DNA of 42,160 bases from assembly GCA_030427965.1 (NCBI GenBank), contig JAUICD010000027.1, positions 1-42,160 of the forward strand. Direction: 5' to 3'. Of the stretch, positions 25,519 through 34,412 are shown piece after piece. Numbering within the stretch: position 1 is the stretch's first letter; every line of letters starts with the position of its first letter. Under the pieces are notes generated by a model, which did not search any database, was not told the origin of the DNA, and saw only the letters and a list, made by a program, of their open reading frames with translations. The translations under genes were made by a program, and so were the position numbers. This DNA comes from Bdellovibrionia bacterium. Lineage in GTDB: Bacteria > Bdellovibrionota > Bdellovibrionia > Bdellovibrionales > JAUICD01.

Positions 25519-26019
25519 TCACGTGCCCACCTTGTAATGTACCTCTTGTTCACTCTTCCATATTTCACATAGATACGGTCCACTTGATGGTTTCCTTACC
25601 TCTACACCTCTAGGAATAATACCAACTACAAAATCATTGTGGTCGATTTCACATGGAAAACAGTATGCCAAGTTTTCAGTTCTAACATCGATACCAATTG
25701 GCAAATTATCTAAAAAGGTTGTGTAAGTTGAGAACTTAAAAGAATAATCATTATCTACTTTAGGTAAATTGAGTTCCTCTAAAAGTAAATTCACACCAGT
25801 TACAATCTCCTCGGAGCTTAACTGTCCCTTCAAAACGTCTTCACTCTGAGCAAATTTTAGTAAATCAATCAACTGAGACCCAGAGACAATGGATTCCAAG
25901 GGCACTCTTTGTGACCTTATATGAAAACTAAAAGGGCACTGTACCTCTTCAGAGTCAATGTTTTGCCCCTGAGTTGCCTGAGTCGTAACAAGTATCAATA
26001 AAGCTAGCAAGAATTGCAT
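25519..26019 (-). CDS. Small exported protein of unknown function
   Basis: The product has 166 residues. GGGAGATTAAT before ATG 26019 supports the start. MQFLLALLILVTTQATQGQ is a signal peptide. The mature part has four cysteines (VQCPFSF, YCFPCEID, YLCEIW) that could form two disulfides, and ends in strand-like VVGIIPRGVEVRKPSSGPYL. I do not recognise the family. It lies 98 bases downstream of a papain-like protease on the same strand, which would fit a partner, substrate or inhibitor; that is inference. Confidence 0.75.
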   Translation of the reverse strand: MQFLLALLILVTTQATQGQNIDSEEVQCPFSFHIRSQRVPLESIVSGSQLIDLLKFAQSEDVLKGQLSSEEIVTGVNLLLEELNLPKVDNDYSFKFSTYTTFLDNLPIGIDVRTENLAYCFPCEIDHNDFVVGIIPRGVEVRKPSSGPYLCEIWKSEQEVHYKVGT

Positions 26020-26117
26020 ATTAATCTCCCAGTGAATATAAACCTAATCAATGACTTTTATGTCAATATTGAAAAATCTTGCTGTAACATCTATCAATTG
26101 AGTTTTCGCTTAAAGAC

Positions 26118-27131
26118 TTATTTCTCAATTTTGTATATCTTCAATTCTGCAAAAGCCAATTCGCTTTCAGGAACCCAGATATTGCCATATTCACAATCGA
26201 GCTCTTTTCTATACTGATGACAGGATTTGCCCCAACTGTTTCTAATTAAAATCTCAGGCTCGCTATTGATTTCACGATAACCGATGATCAATGAAGCGTG
26301 TCTCCCGCAAGAAATTGTCCCATCTAAAACGTTCGAACAGTAGCTGATAAATAGTGGCAAACTTTGTAAATCAGTCAAATGATCCTTAACTATGGATAGA
26401 AGTGAAATACCACTGTACTCTCTATCTTCCAGTGACATTTCTCTGTACCCTTCCTCATCACTAGCTATATACGACACATCTTCAAATGAAACTCTTGTCC
26501 CATATAAATAATAAGGACTTTTAATGCAGACCCCGGCCTGCTCTACAATTTTTTGATTGGCCCTTGCTAAGAGTTCGTTCGGAGACATCGCTCGAAATCT
26601 TTCCAGCTCCTCTCCCTCTAAGCTTTTCTTTCCCAAATATGGAGCAATTTCTTGTCCCCCATCCTGTTTGATCTCTAAAATCTTCTTTCTAATAAAATCT
26701 AAATTTTGTATAAGGCTAACTTCAGTATAAATGTTTTCAAATACATTCGTGGGACTCAGGCATTCACTTCGACTCGCAAGTGTAAGAGCACTTTCTTGAT
26801 ACCCAGAACTTAAAGTAAAATCTTTCTCCTCTAATGACTCTGCCTTTTCATATTCAGCACTATACAACAAGCCAATACCAATGTGAGAGGTTCTAAATTT
26901 TAAATCTTGACCGTCTTGAAGCCTAACAGCATCTATGATTTGAGCTATTGTTGCCGCATAACAGGTTCCGAAAAACTGATCCATCACAGGCACCTTTTCA
27001 AAGGACCCACCCGATGAGTCCAATCTCAGTTCCTCAGCCTTAACTGTCATTGAAATCAGCAAAAGAGCAAAAATCGTCACTCTTATTAAAGAATGTGTAC
27101 CTAGGTTTCTAGGTATAATTCGATTATTCAT
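26118..27131 (-). CDS. Exported papain-like (C1A) cysteine protease
   Basis: The product has 337 residues. The N-terminus has a basic stretch and the hydrophobic core VTIFALLLISMTVKA. The catalytic cysteine is in PVMDQFFGTCYAATIAQ (Cys57), matching the papain block around its active Cys. The histidine is in SCGRHASLIIGYRE (His278) and the asparagine in LIRNSWGKSC (Asn298). All three members of the triad are in papain order. No long inhibitory propeptide lies between the signal peptide and the catalytic domain. A central insertion (about 90-200) replaces the usual short loops. It probably acts in the periplasm or outside the cell. The start codon has a weak ribosome-binding site. Confidence 0.85.
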   Translation of the reverse strand: MNNRIIPRNLGTHSLIRVTIFALLLISMTVKAEELRLDSSGGSFEKVPVMDQFFGTCYAATIAQIIDAVRLQDGQDLKFRTSHIGIGLLYSAEYEKAESLEEKDFTLSSGYQESALTLASRSECLSPTNVFENIYTEVSLIQNLDFIRKKILEIKQDGGQEIAPYLGKKSLEGEELERFRAMSPNELLARANQKIVEQAGVCIKSPYYLYGTRVSFEDVSYIASDEEGYREMSLEDREYSGISLLSIVKDHLTDLQSLPLFISYCSNVLDGTISCGRHASLIIGYREINSEPEILIRNSWGKSCHQYRKELDCEYGNIWVPESELAFAELKIYKIEK

Positions 27132-27344
27132 ACGGCGATAGCCATTGCAATCTATTTACCAAAATCGCCGTAGCGAGTTGCCTCCGCACTTACTCATAGC
27201 AGATCGTACCGAAAGGGGTACTTGAAAGCCTCAAGGCGCCAAAAAACACTGATCTTGTGACGATAAATGAGTTGTCCATTCACAGATATCACAACAAAAC
27301 ACTTCTGACATATCGTGTCCCCAAAGTGTGTCCGTACCTATTGT

Positions 27345-28502
27345 TTAATCTCTTAATACAAACTCAGGACGAGTTGAAATATCTAGAATAACTTCTTTCA
27401 CATTAAAGCCATTTGCTGTTTCAAGGACTGGCTTTAAACCATTAAGAAGTGGATCTAGATTGGGCCGCCCCAACATAAAATTGGAAAATCTACGGACCAG
27501 GCATTCTTTAAACTGAGAACTCTCCGTCAATAGCTCAGCATAGGCTCGGACAGAGGGAATTTCCTTACCCTTGTATCTCGGCATTGGTACAACAGGATTG
27601 TCGACTGTTCCTGTATTTAAAAGCATATCTGGATATGCCACAACATCATTCAAATCCGTCACAACTCTTTCCTCAACAGGGACGGAATTGGGATATTCTC
27701 CATTTGGTTGAAATTGAAAAAAGAAACCATCACGCGCAAAATTTAGAAAAGTCACAGCTCTTGCATTCATCGAGCGATGACAAGAATAACAAACAGGAGA
27801 CCCTGTTGTTGCATCAAAGTCATTTGTAGAGCCTTTGTCTACATTTGAAATCTCACTTACATCCATCCCAACATCCAAAGGGTCTGGATACTCTGAGCAT
27901 GCAAATGCCGAAAATGCTTTTGCCACTCGCTTAAAATTATAAGCACTATTCCATTTATTTAAAAACGCTCGCGTTGTCATAGCTCCTGCTGCAAACTGAG
28001 GAGCCACCCCTTGATTCCCTTGAAAGGTGTCACAAGGCCCTGTAACCAAGTTGTCATTCACACAGTAATCAGCTAGCACAATCTCCCTATAATCCAAATC
28101 ATTCACAATAATATGTGTGGCAAGATTGGCTGGTTCATTGTAATTGATAGTCGGATCACGAGTGTCATCTGTTGGTGGAAAAGTTCCAAAATAATCCAAA
28201 TGATAATCTCTCATCGCATTACGAAATCGAGTGCTCTGCATATAACTTTGAATAACAGTTTTGTACCCTTCAATTCCGTTCAAATCTATTTCTCGAAGAT
28301 CTTCCGTTGCAGGCACTCTGTTCACTAACAATTGAGAAGCACTTCTTAAAGCCTGCTTCAACTGCTCTGCTGTATAATCAGGGATTTCATTTTTTACTTC
28401 ACCTGGCTTTTCATTAGATGGAGCAATATCATTGACGGCTGCGCGAAACCCTCCGCTACAACCTGTCGTCAGCATCAAGAGCAGGACAACCGTCAATCTC
28501 AT
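27345..28502 (-). CDS. CxxCH lipoprotein, DUF1588/DUF1585-like
   Basis: The product has 385 residues. The lipoprotein signal is MRLTVVLLLMLTTGC (Cys15). A single heme-type motif CYSCH (238-242) is followed by RSMNARAVTFLNFARDG, which resembles the C-x-x-C-H-x(n)-G-x-x-x-E-N-F-D-x-x-G block of DUF1588 proteins found with planctomycete-type cytochromes. The C-terminal FSNFMLGRPNLDP region resembles DUF1585. ATG 28502 overlaps the upstream stop codon (TAATG). It forms an operon with a second CxxCH protein and a DUF1501 protein, a grouping seen in other bacteria. The physiological role is not established; heme attachment is likely but not proven. Confidence 0.75.
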   Translation of the reverse strand: MRLTVVLLLMLTTGCSGGFRAAVNDIAPSNEKPGEVKNEIPDYTAEQLKQALRSASQLLVNRVPATEDLREIDLNGIEGYKTVIQSYMQSTRFRNAMRDYHLDYFGTFPPTDDTRDPTINYNEPANLATHIIVNDLDYREIVLADYCVNDNLVTGPCDTFQGNQGVAPQFAAGAMTTRAFLNKWNSAYNFKRVAKAFSAFACSEYPDPLDVGMDVSEISNVDKGSTNDFDATTGSPVCYSCHRSMNARAVTFLNFARDGFFFQFQPNGEYPNSVPVEERVVTDLNDVVAYPDMLLNTGTVDNPVVPMPRYKGKEIPSVRAYAELLTESSQFKECLVRRFSNFMLGRPNLDPLLNGLKPVLETANGFNVKEVILDISTRPEFVLRD

Positions 28503-29140
28503 TACTTCATCTCCTCAATACGAATTTTTGATACCGCCGCAATCACTAGCGGCAATAAAAGAAGAATAAAAAATAACCCTTCAAGTGCTGTTGTCGCCTC
28601 CATAGACTCCTCCTTTAGTTGATTCATCGAAGATTGCACCATTGCGCAACCACTCGACATTTTATTACCATTTAAGCTTGGGGTTTCACTTCCCGTTTGC
28701 TTCACAATATCTTGAGCTCCTTCATTTCCCCCGCCTCCCGGTGGTGGGACTGGAGTTGGATCAGGCGTTGGTGTCGGAGTTGGATTGGGCTGAGGAACTG
28801 AGTTTTGATCCCCAGGATCAGACTCTCCCAAGTATTCCGCCATATTGATGTGCGTGTCTCCATCAGAATCTAAGTTTTCAATATTTGCTAAAACTGTACG
28901 AAGCTGAGCAACAGACATCCCCCCACGCCCAGCACCCATATTGACAAAGTCATTTCCAAAACTCGAATTCATGACAGGAGGATTTGTCGACTGATGGCAA
29001 CTTGCACAGCTACCAACAAATGAGCCACTGCCATACTGGGCATCAATTGCCTGAGACAATCTGTCTTGCGAAAGATAGACATTGGATGCTTCAGCATCAA
29101 TGCCTATGACTGCAATCGCAAACAAAAGAATTCCCCACAT
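28502..29140 (-). CDS. CxxCH protein with EF-hand loop, proline linker and C-terminal membrane tail
   Basis: The product has 212 residues. ATG 29140 is chosen since GGGG lies 7 bases upstream and MWGILLFAIAVIGIDAEA is a clean signal peptide. A heme-type motif CASCH is at 45-49. A canonical calcium loop DSDGDTHINMAE (91-102) has Asp at 1, 3 and 5 and Glu at 12. A Pro/Thr linker follows, then SGCAMV, a helical stretch, one membrane segment (LEGLFFILLLLPLVIAAV) and a short tail SKIRIEEMK. Cys plus membrane helix plus basic end resembles C-terminal sorting or anchoring signals of the -CTERM type. It sits between the DUF1501 and DUF1588-like genes. Confidence 0.75.
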   Translation of the reverse strand: MWGILLFAIAVIGIDAEASNVYLSQDRLSQAIDAQYGSGSFVGSCASCHQSTNPPVMNSSFGNDFVNMGAGRGGMSVAQLRTVLANIENLDSDGDTHINMAEYLGESDPGDQNSVPQPNPTPTPTPDPTPVPPPGGGGNEGAQDIVKQTGSETPSLNGNKMSSGCAMVQSSMNQLKEESMEATTALEGLFFILLLLPLVIAAVSKIRIEEMK

Positions 29141-29162
29141 AATATTCCCCACAAATTAAGCT

Positions 29163-30518
29163 CTATCGGATGATGGCATTAACAGTTGCCTGTCCTCCGA
29201 CTTTCAAATCCTGCTGTCCAAGTAATTTGTTTACCGTATTGTATATTTCACCATTTGGGTTGTACTGTCCCACTCTTGGAGCACCAGTCTCTGGATCAAA
29301 TCCATAAGCTCGCCCTCGACCATTACTCAGATCAAAGGCACCATAGTAACCACCCTTGACAGAGCCACCGATCATCATGAAACCATTGGAACCATTGTCA
29401 TTGTTGTCTGCTCCAACAACTGAAATACCTCGAGTAAACTCACTATTTAGAACAATCAAAGTTGTATCAAACAAAGTGAGACTTGGGTCCCCTGGGTCAG
29501 GCGTTGCCTTTAAAAAGCGGATTGTTGCATCAAGAATCGAGTCCAAATGCATTGCACTTTGAGCTTGATAAGTGCTGTTTCCCACGTTTCGAAATCCATG
29601 CCAATCCCCTGTTCGAATTGTGATTGTTGCACTGGACATCAAATTGAATTCAAAAGCTTTCAAAGTCAGTGCTGTAAATTGCCCCACATCACCCCAACGT
29701 TTGTTTCCAAAAATAGTTCGATCGCCCATATTAAACCCTGAAGCCATCTGACTGATGTCTAGAAAAGAACTATAATCCGTTGTAAGTAGATCCAATCCTT
29801 TGTTGAGGTTTTCATTGGCTACTGAAATATTTCGTATTCTCTTATCTAACTTCAATTTTTGATAATCACTTAACGCTGAAATGGCGTTTTGAACTTCAAT
29901 TACTTCATTGTCATTTAAGTTTAAAGAAGGTCTTCGGAATAGGTTTGAAAAATCATTTTGCGACCTCACATCTATTAAATCTGGAAGTCCATTTGTGTTA
30001 TTTGTCATATTGCTACGATTCCAATTCACTCCAGGAACGCCAAGAACAGTTCCCTTTCTTCGATTGGCAAACTCAATAATCGGAGTGGTCATTCTTGCTC
30101 CAACATCACCTTCTCTTTGAGCAAAAAGAGTCTTATGCCCTAAACCATTTCCTCGATAACCTTGGGTGAGCGCAATGTTTTCAGCATGACCAATAAGTTG
30201 AGAGTCGTTTCTCATAAATAGTCCGTTTCCAGCGTCCACAAGTGTGTTGGGCGCCCATGGGCAGTTGGGATAATTTGCATTTGTAAGAGTAGCAAATTCT
30301 CGACCTGTCCCATGTTGCAACAATGGATACCCTGCTCGAAAACAAAACTCTAGGAAGTACTTTGTTTTTGGTAAAGCTTGTGCTCCTGCGGTTGGAACAA
30401 TTTTACGTGCAAGTTTATTCACCATATCTGCACGGATCCAAGGGCTTACACCAGCAGCACCCAACAGCATAGATGCTTTGGTAATAAACGCCCTTCTGTC
30501 CAATTTCTTCTTACCCAC
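29163..30518 (-). CDS. Tat-exported DUF1501-family protein
   Basis: The product has 451 residues. GTG 30518 follows GGGAGG and yields MGKKKLDRRAFITKASMLLG, a textbook twin-arginine signal (DRRAFI); a start 17 codons upstream is less good. Family marks are TGDWHGFRNV, TLIVLNSEFTRG and NGFMMIGGSVKGGYYGAFD, matching the DUF1501 SEFGR...N...GGxxxGG pattern of this alkaline-phosphatase/sulfatase-like superfamily. The substrate is unknown. Tat export suggests cytoplasmic folding or cofactor loading. It is the first gene of an operon with two CxxCH proteins. Confidence 0.83.
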   Translation of the reverse strand: MGKKKLDRRAFITKASMLLGAAGVSPWIRADMVNKLARKIVPTAGAQALPKTKYFLEFCFRAGYPLLQHGTGREFATLTNANYPNCPWAPNTLVDAGNGLFMRNDSQLIGHAENIALTQGYRGNGLGHKTLFAQREGDVGARMTTPIIEFANRRKGTVLGVPGVNWNRSNMTNNTNGLPDLIDVRSQNDFSNLFRRPSLNLNDNEVIEVQNAISALSDYQKLKLDKRIRNISVANENLNKGLDLLTTDYSSFLDISQMASGFNMGDRTIFGNKRWGDVGQFTALTLKAFEFNLMSSATITIRTGDWHGFRNVGNSTYQAQSAMHLDSILDATIRFLKATPDPGDPSLTLFDTTLIVLNSEFTRGISVVGADNNDNGSNGFMMIGGSVKGGYYGAFDLSNGRGRAYGFDPETGAPRVGQYNPNGEIYNTVNKLLGQQDLKVGGQATVNAIIR

Positions 30519-30768
30519 AGTTCGCCTCCCAATAAATGAAAGTCCCTTTTTTAGGGTGAGAGGATACATACTTGAAACCCACAGACATTTGTCCTTATGA
30601 CCCCTGTCTAGATTCCTATCGGTTTGTCTAGTTGAAACTTAATAAAATGACTCAGGTTTCAAGAATCTGCAAATTCATTGTACAGTTCAATTTTAGATGT
30701 CCAAGAAAAGTGATGATTTTTCTGACAGGTCTATGCGTGAAAAAAGATTTTAGTTATCCTTAGTAAGC

Positions 30769-32154
30769 ATGATCAAAACTGCTTGGATTCTTCTTTTTTG
30801 TTTATCTTTTAGCCAAAATTCTTATGCTACGCAAAGGACTGCTAAAGAAACCGCTATAGATCGTTTGGTCGTCACTCGTTTTGCAGTAAATCTAAAGAAC
30901 AAAAAAAACAAACAGGCTCTGACTCAATTCAATCCAAAATTTCAAAGCATGATCGCTCAAAAACTTGAAACAAAGAGTTATTTGAAAACAACACAATTTC
31001 CAAAAAGCATTTCTACTCAAAGACGATCCAAAGATTATAAAAAAATAGCCAAACTCTCTGGAGCAGATGGAATTTTAGCAGGTGCAATCGATGACAAAGC
31101 TGTTCGTATTGTTTTAAGAAGTGGATCAACTGGGCGAAGGATTGCAATATGGACTCACGCGTTACCTCAAAGCTTAAATAAAAAAACAATGACAAAGCTT
31201 GCACAAAAAATTGTAGACTCCGTTGTCGTTACATTCCCATATCGAGGATTTATTGTCGGAAGAAGGCGCGATGAAGTCAAAATCAATCTAGGAAAGAAGC
31301 AAGCCCTTAAAAAAGGAGCTCTCTTAAACGTTTTTGAGTTTCAAGGAAAAAAACCCACACTCACAAGTGAAAAGAGAAAGCTTGGGCAAGTCAAAATAGT
31401 AAAAATTGGAAAAGACGCGGCCGTTGCCAAAATAAAAAACAAGTCCAAAAAACTCCCTCTCTACTCTAAAATTGCCTTTAACAAAAACAGCACAGAACCT
31501 CCTACGGAAGTGAATCAAAGATACTTTGACGGAATGTGGGGCACACTAGGAACAGATTTTGTTTTTATCGACTCTTATCCTTCTGAAAGAAATGGAGATC
31601 TTGATCAAAGACTTTACCAACTCACCCTCTCTCCATTTCTTGTTGCAGGTTTTGGTTGGAATAAATTTGTCTCTGAAATAAAATTCGGTTCTGGTGAAAG
31701 CGACAACAACACAGTTCAGTTTATAATGTCTGAAATGAGTTATGAAGTATTCTCCTATAGCTGGAAAAATTTGGGATTTATAGCTTCTCCCGGGGTTTAT
31801 TATAGCAACTATACCTCCTCACAAAAACCCGACACAGAACTCCCCCTAACCAATCAAACTACCACGACAGGAATGATTGAAGGACGCCTACAGTGGGATA
31901 TCACTCCAAGAGCTAGAGTTTTTGGTAACTTCTCCATTCTTTACCCTGTTATATCCAGCGACCCCGTCAATGGCAGCAGTAGCATGCAGAGCAATGGCTC
32001 AAAAGGAGGGCTTGGACTTAGAATTGATCTTTCTAATCATGTCAGTGTTGAACAAGTCCTAGGCTCCCAGTTCATTCGATATTTTTTTGAAGACCTCACA
32101 ACAGTGGAGGAATCACATTTTTCGCTTAACACTCGGCTTATGGTCAATTTTTAA
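30769..32154 (+). CDS. Exported protein with N-terminal soluble domain and beta-barrel-like C-terminus
   Basis: The product has 461 residues. The signal peptide is MIKTAWILLFCLSFSQNSYA. Residues 20 to about 150 form a Lys-rich domain in which KIAKLSGADGILAGAIDD resembles TolB-N/FlgT-like folds that sense or bind partners. The stretch VKINLGKKQALKKGALLNV resembles the FlgT C-terminal pattern. From about residue 255 to the end, strand-like aromatic segments finish in LNTRLMVNF, as in outer-membrane barrels. The role is unknown. It is 35 bases upstream of apbE on the same strand, so both may be co-transcribed. Divergent from the DUF1501 operon. Confidence 0.72.
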   Translation: MIKTAWILLFCLSFSQNSYATQRTAKETAIDRLVVTRFAVNLKNKKNKQALTQFNPKFQSMIAQKLETKSYLKTTQFPKSISTQRRSKDYKKIAKLSGADGILAGAIDDKAVRIVLRSGSTGRRIAIWTHALPQSLNKKTMTKLAQKIVDSVVVTFPYRGFIVGRRRDEVKINLGKKQALKKGALLNVFEFQGKKPTLTSEKRKLGQVKIVKIGKDAAVAKIKNKSKKLPLYSKIAFNKNSTEPPTEVNQRYFDGMWGTLGTDFVFIDSYPSERNGDLDQRLYQLTLSPFLVAGFGWNKFVSEIKFGSGESDNNTVQFIMSEMSYEVFSYSWKNLGFIASPGVYYSNYTSSQKPDTELPLTNQTTTTGMIEGRLQWDITPRARVFGNFSILYPVISSDPVNGSSSMQSNGSKGGLGLRIDLSNHVSVEQVLGSQFIRYFFEDLTTVEESHFSLNTRLMVNF

Positions 32155-32189
32155 TTCCATCCCCATCCAATTGCATATATAAGTGATGA

Positions 32190-33200
32190 ATGCTTCTTGC
32201 TTTTCTACTTTCAATTTGGATTGCCTCAGCCTCAACCTCAACCAATCAAGAACTTTATTGTAAAACTCAGAATGAAATGGGGACTCCCTTTAAAATATGC
32301 TTGTATTCCGATGTTGAACCCAAACAGGATTTCAAAGACGCCTTCTTACTTTTAAGAAAGATCGATCTTTGGATGAGTGATTGGAAAGAAAACACAGCTT
32401 TGAGCCAAGTGAATCAAAATGCAGGTATAAAGCCGATCAAAATACCAAAAGAACTCTTTCAATTGTTGAAATACACACTTCGTATCTCTGAAGTGTCAAA
32501 CGGAGCTTTTGACCCCACCTTTAATGTCTTCTGGGGGCTTTACAACTTCAAAAAAGGGCAAGAGAAAAAACCCTCTCAAGAACAAATCAACAAACGCCTT
32601 CCTTTACTCAACTACAGGTATGTTCAACTCAGTAAAGAAAACTCAACAGCTTTTTTAAAACTCAAAGGCATGAAGCTTGGCCTTGGAGGTATTGGCCAAG
32701 GATATGGCGTTGATCAAATTGTTCAGCTTTTAAAAAAGAGAGGATATAAAGCCGGGTACGTTGACGGCAGCGGGGACACCTATTTTTGGGGCAAGAAGCC
32801 CAACGGCTCACTTTGGACAACTGGGGTTCGAGATCCATTTGATCATAGTAAAATTGTTGGACGAATTTACGGGACAGATTTTGCAATTACAACCTGCGGA
32901 GATGATGAAAAATACTTCATTGAAAACGGGATTCGATATCACCATATCCTTGATCCCAAGACAGGTCACCCAGCAAGAAAACTTCGCCAAGTCACAGTTA
33001 TAGCAAAACATGCAGTGGATGCAGATGCATTTGATACAGCTGCATTTGTGTTGGGACTTCAAAAAGGAGTAGAATTGCTTCAGAAACAAAAGCTTCGAGG
33101 TATTTTTATTGAACCCAATAAGAAGGTCACATTGACCAAAGGGCTAAAGAAGATCTCAACAAAGTGGGGCGAAGCTTGGGTCATTGACTATGATCACTGA
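32190..33200 (+). CDS. apbE: FAD:protein FMN transferase
   Basis: The product has 336 residues. The start is limited to ATG 32190 by an in-frame stop codon just upstream; a ribosome-binding site is not obvious. MLLAFLLSIWIASASTS is a signal peptide, so it acts in the periplasm. Family motifs are NGAFDPTFNVFWGLYNF, LGGIGQGYGVD, YVDGSGDTYFWG, HHILDPKTGHPA and DADAFDTAAFVLGL. ApbE attaches FMN to Ser/Thr of target proteins. Two usual residues differ: Gln replaces the common Lys in GG-I-[AG]-K-G, and GSGD replaces GGD. No classic flavinylation target motif (D-x-x-[ST]-G-[AS]-T) was noticed in nearby proteins. It converges on the DUF4266/DUF3570 operon, an association known from other genomes. Confidence 0.92.
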   Translation: MLLAFLLSIWIASASTSTNQELYCKTQNEMGTPFKICLYSDVEPKQDFKDAFLLLRKIDLWMSDWKENTALSQVNQNAGIKPIKIPKELFQLLKYTLRISEVSNGAFDPTFNVFWGLYNFKKGQEKKPSQEQINKRLPLLNYRYVQLSKENSTAFLKLKGMKLGLGGIGQGYGVDQIVQLLKKRGYKAGYVDGSGDTYFWGKKPNGSLWTTGVRDPFDHSKIVGRIYGTDFAITTCGDDEKYFIENGIRYHHILDPKTGHPARKLRQVTVIAKHAVDADAFDTAAFVLGLQKGVELLQKQKLRGIFIEPNKKVTLTKGLKKISTKWGEAWVIDYDH

Positions 33201-33585
33201 ATCTTAGATGGAAGTTCAAAAGAAAACGCCCCAGTCCATCCGAAGACTAGGGCGCTTAGTAAAAGAACTAAAACAGATTCCGCAAACGTTCCACAAGTTG
33301 CTTAAAGAGCAATCTCTGAGCCTTTTTAAGAGAAATTTTGCAATAACTCTAACTATATGAAATAACAGCAGAACCCAAATCATCCAAAACTCTCAGTTCC
33401 ACTTTGGGCTTATATCTCTTTCAAATCGAGCGACAACTTAGGGCACTTTTAGAGATTCTTTATTGTTTTTAGTGGAATAAACGTTCGGTATCGGAATCTG
33501 TTGGTGTTTCGAGTTTCAGTTACCGTCCCTCTGTCTAGAGGTGGTGACCTATGTATTGGGCACCAGTTTATCTGAGATAAGTTTG
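33201..33585. other. Convergent intergenic region with hairpins
   Basis: No gene is seen. A hairpin 33227-33254 (CGCCC-C-AGTC with GACT-A-GGGCG, one C-A mismatch) follows the apbE stop codon and probably ends that transcript, although it lacks a T-tract. Further short complementary pieces occur at CCTCT/AGAGG near 33530 and at TTATCTGAGATAA near 33571, the latter next to the stop codon of the minus-strand operon. Confidence 0.4.
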
Positions 33586-34020
33586 TTAGAAAGAGTCTAT
33601 CCAGTCTAGAACAATTGTTTTGGCTGGATCGATAGCTCCGCTATGGCTTCCAATAGCGGAATTGTTCAGAGCATCCTTAACCCCAGTTAAAGGAAACTGC
33701 TCAAGAAAACATAGGAAATCCAAAGCCTCGTCCTCTGTTTGAAAAGTTCTTGGAATGGTGAAAACATTTGAAGCGAAATTTCCTTCATGATGACATCCTC
33801 CACAACGAGTCACCTCATCACTTGGAGCCTCCATTACTGAGGGAAAAACATCATCTACAAACACAGTTGCTTGCTCAGGAGAAGGGGAACACTCAGACGA
33901 CGAACCAAATGTGTCAAAAGACTCTTCCACCGTACAGGCCTCTCCAAGAGTTAGGAAAACTCCTGCAAGTCCAAGCAAAACCAAAGTAATAAAAGTGTTT
34001 CGTTTCCACTTGGTATTCAT
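33586..34020 (-). CDS. CxxCH lipoprotein-like small protein
   Basis: The product has 144 residues. ATG 34020 overlaps the upstream stop codon (ATGA). The N-terminus, MNTKWKRNTFITLVLLGLAG then VFLTLGEAC, is a signal peptide; the Cys could be lipidated, although its lipobox is imperfect. A heme-type motif CGGCHH is near residue 75, and four further cysteines are present. It resembles the upstream neighbour in layout (Cys-rich start, CSPSPEQA versus CAPSGEQV, CxxCH, ending in an SGxxxPAKT/SGxNQGIKD-type stretch and DW), so the two are probably paralogues from a tandem duplication. Last gene of the operon. Confidence 0.8.
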   Translation of the reverse strand: MNTKWKRNTFITLVLLGLAGVFLTLGEACTVEESFDTFGSSSECSPSPEQATVFVDDVFPSVMEAPSDEVTRCGGCHHEGNFASNVFTIPRTFQTEDEALDFLCFLEQFPLTGVKDALNNSAIGSHSGAIDPAKTIVLDWIDSF

Positions 34021-34412
34021 TCTAGTGTGTCCACCCAATCAGATACCGTGTCTTTGATCCCCTGGTTAATACCTGAGTGTATATCTGAGTTTAGTTTTGC
34101 CTTAATGCTTGGAGCTGGAAAATTGTAATGATAACAGTAGTTGTCTTCCTTTTCATTTTCAGAAAAAGTTGAAGGGTCTTTAACTGGAACTACAAAACTC
34201 CCAGTCGGAGTTGTCTCACTGTGACAGTCAAAGCACTGAGGACTAGAGCCTGAATAGATTGCAACTGTATAAACATTGTCGTGAAACTCACTCACCTGCT
34301 CACCACTTGGCGCACATGTCGAGGCAGCCCCGACTGTGTCATCTGTCAAATCCACTGTACAAGAAACCGTCATCAAAAAGACAACTACCAAAAGATATTT
34401 AGTTACACCCAC
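34017..34412 (-). CDS. CxxCH lipoprotein
   Basis: The product has 131 residues. GTG 34412 is chosen because GGAGG lies 5 bases upstream and it gives MGVTKYLLVVVFLMTVSC, a standard lipoprotein signal (Cys18). It starts inside the end of the DUF4266 gene, overlapping by 14 bases. A heme-type motif CFDCH is near residue 70, and CAPSGEQVSEFHDNVYTVAI precedes it. One more cysteine occurs in NYCYHYNFP. The C-terminus, IHSGINQGIKDTVSDWVDTL, matches that of the next gene. A mono-heme cytochrome is plausible; a metal-binding role is also possible. Confidence 0.8.
   Translation of the reverse strand: MGVTKYLLVVVFLMTVSCTVDLTDDTVGAASTCAPSGEQVSEFHDNVYTVAIYSGSSPQCFDCHSETTPTGSFVVPVKDPSTFSENEKEDNYCYHYNFPAPSIKAKLNSDIHSGINQGIKDTVSDWVDTLE

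Noticed and set aside
27131..27172. Inverted repeat TACGGCGAT / ATCGCCGTA at the start of the papain-like protease gene
   Set aside because: Nine base pairs around a 24-nt loop with no other supporting signal; it could be chance.
33460..33585. Possible tRNA or riboswitch in the convergent region
   Set aside because: Short complementary pieces exist, but no T-loop, cloverleaf or known aptamer consensus could be assembled.
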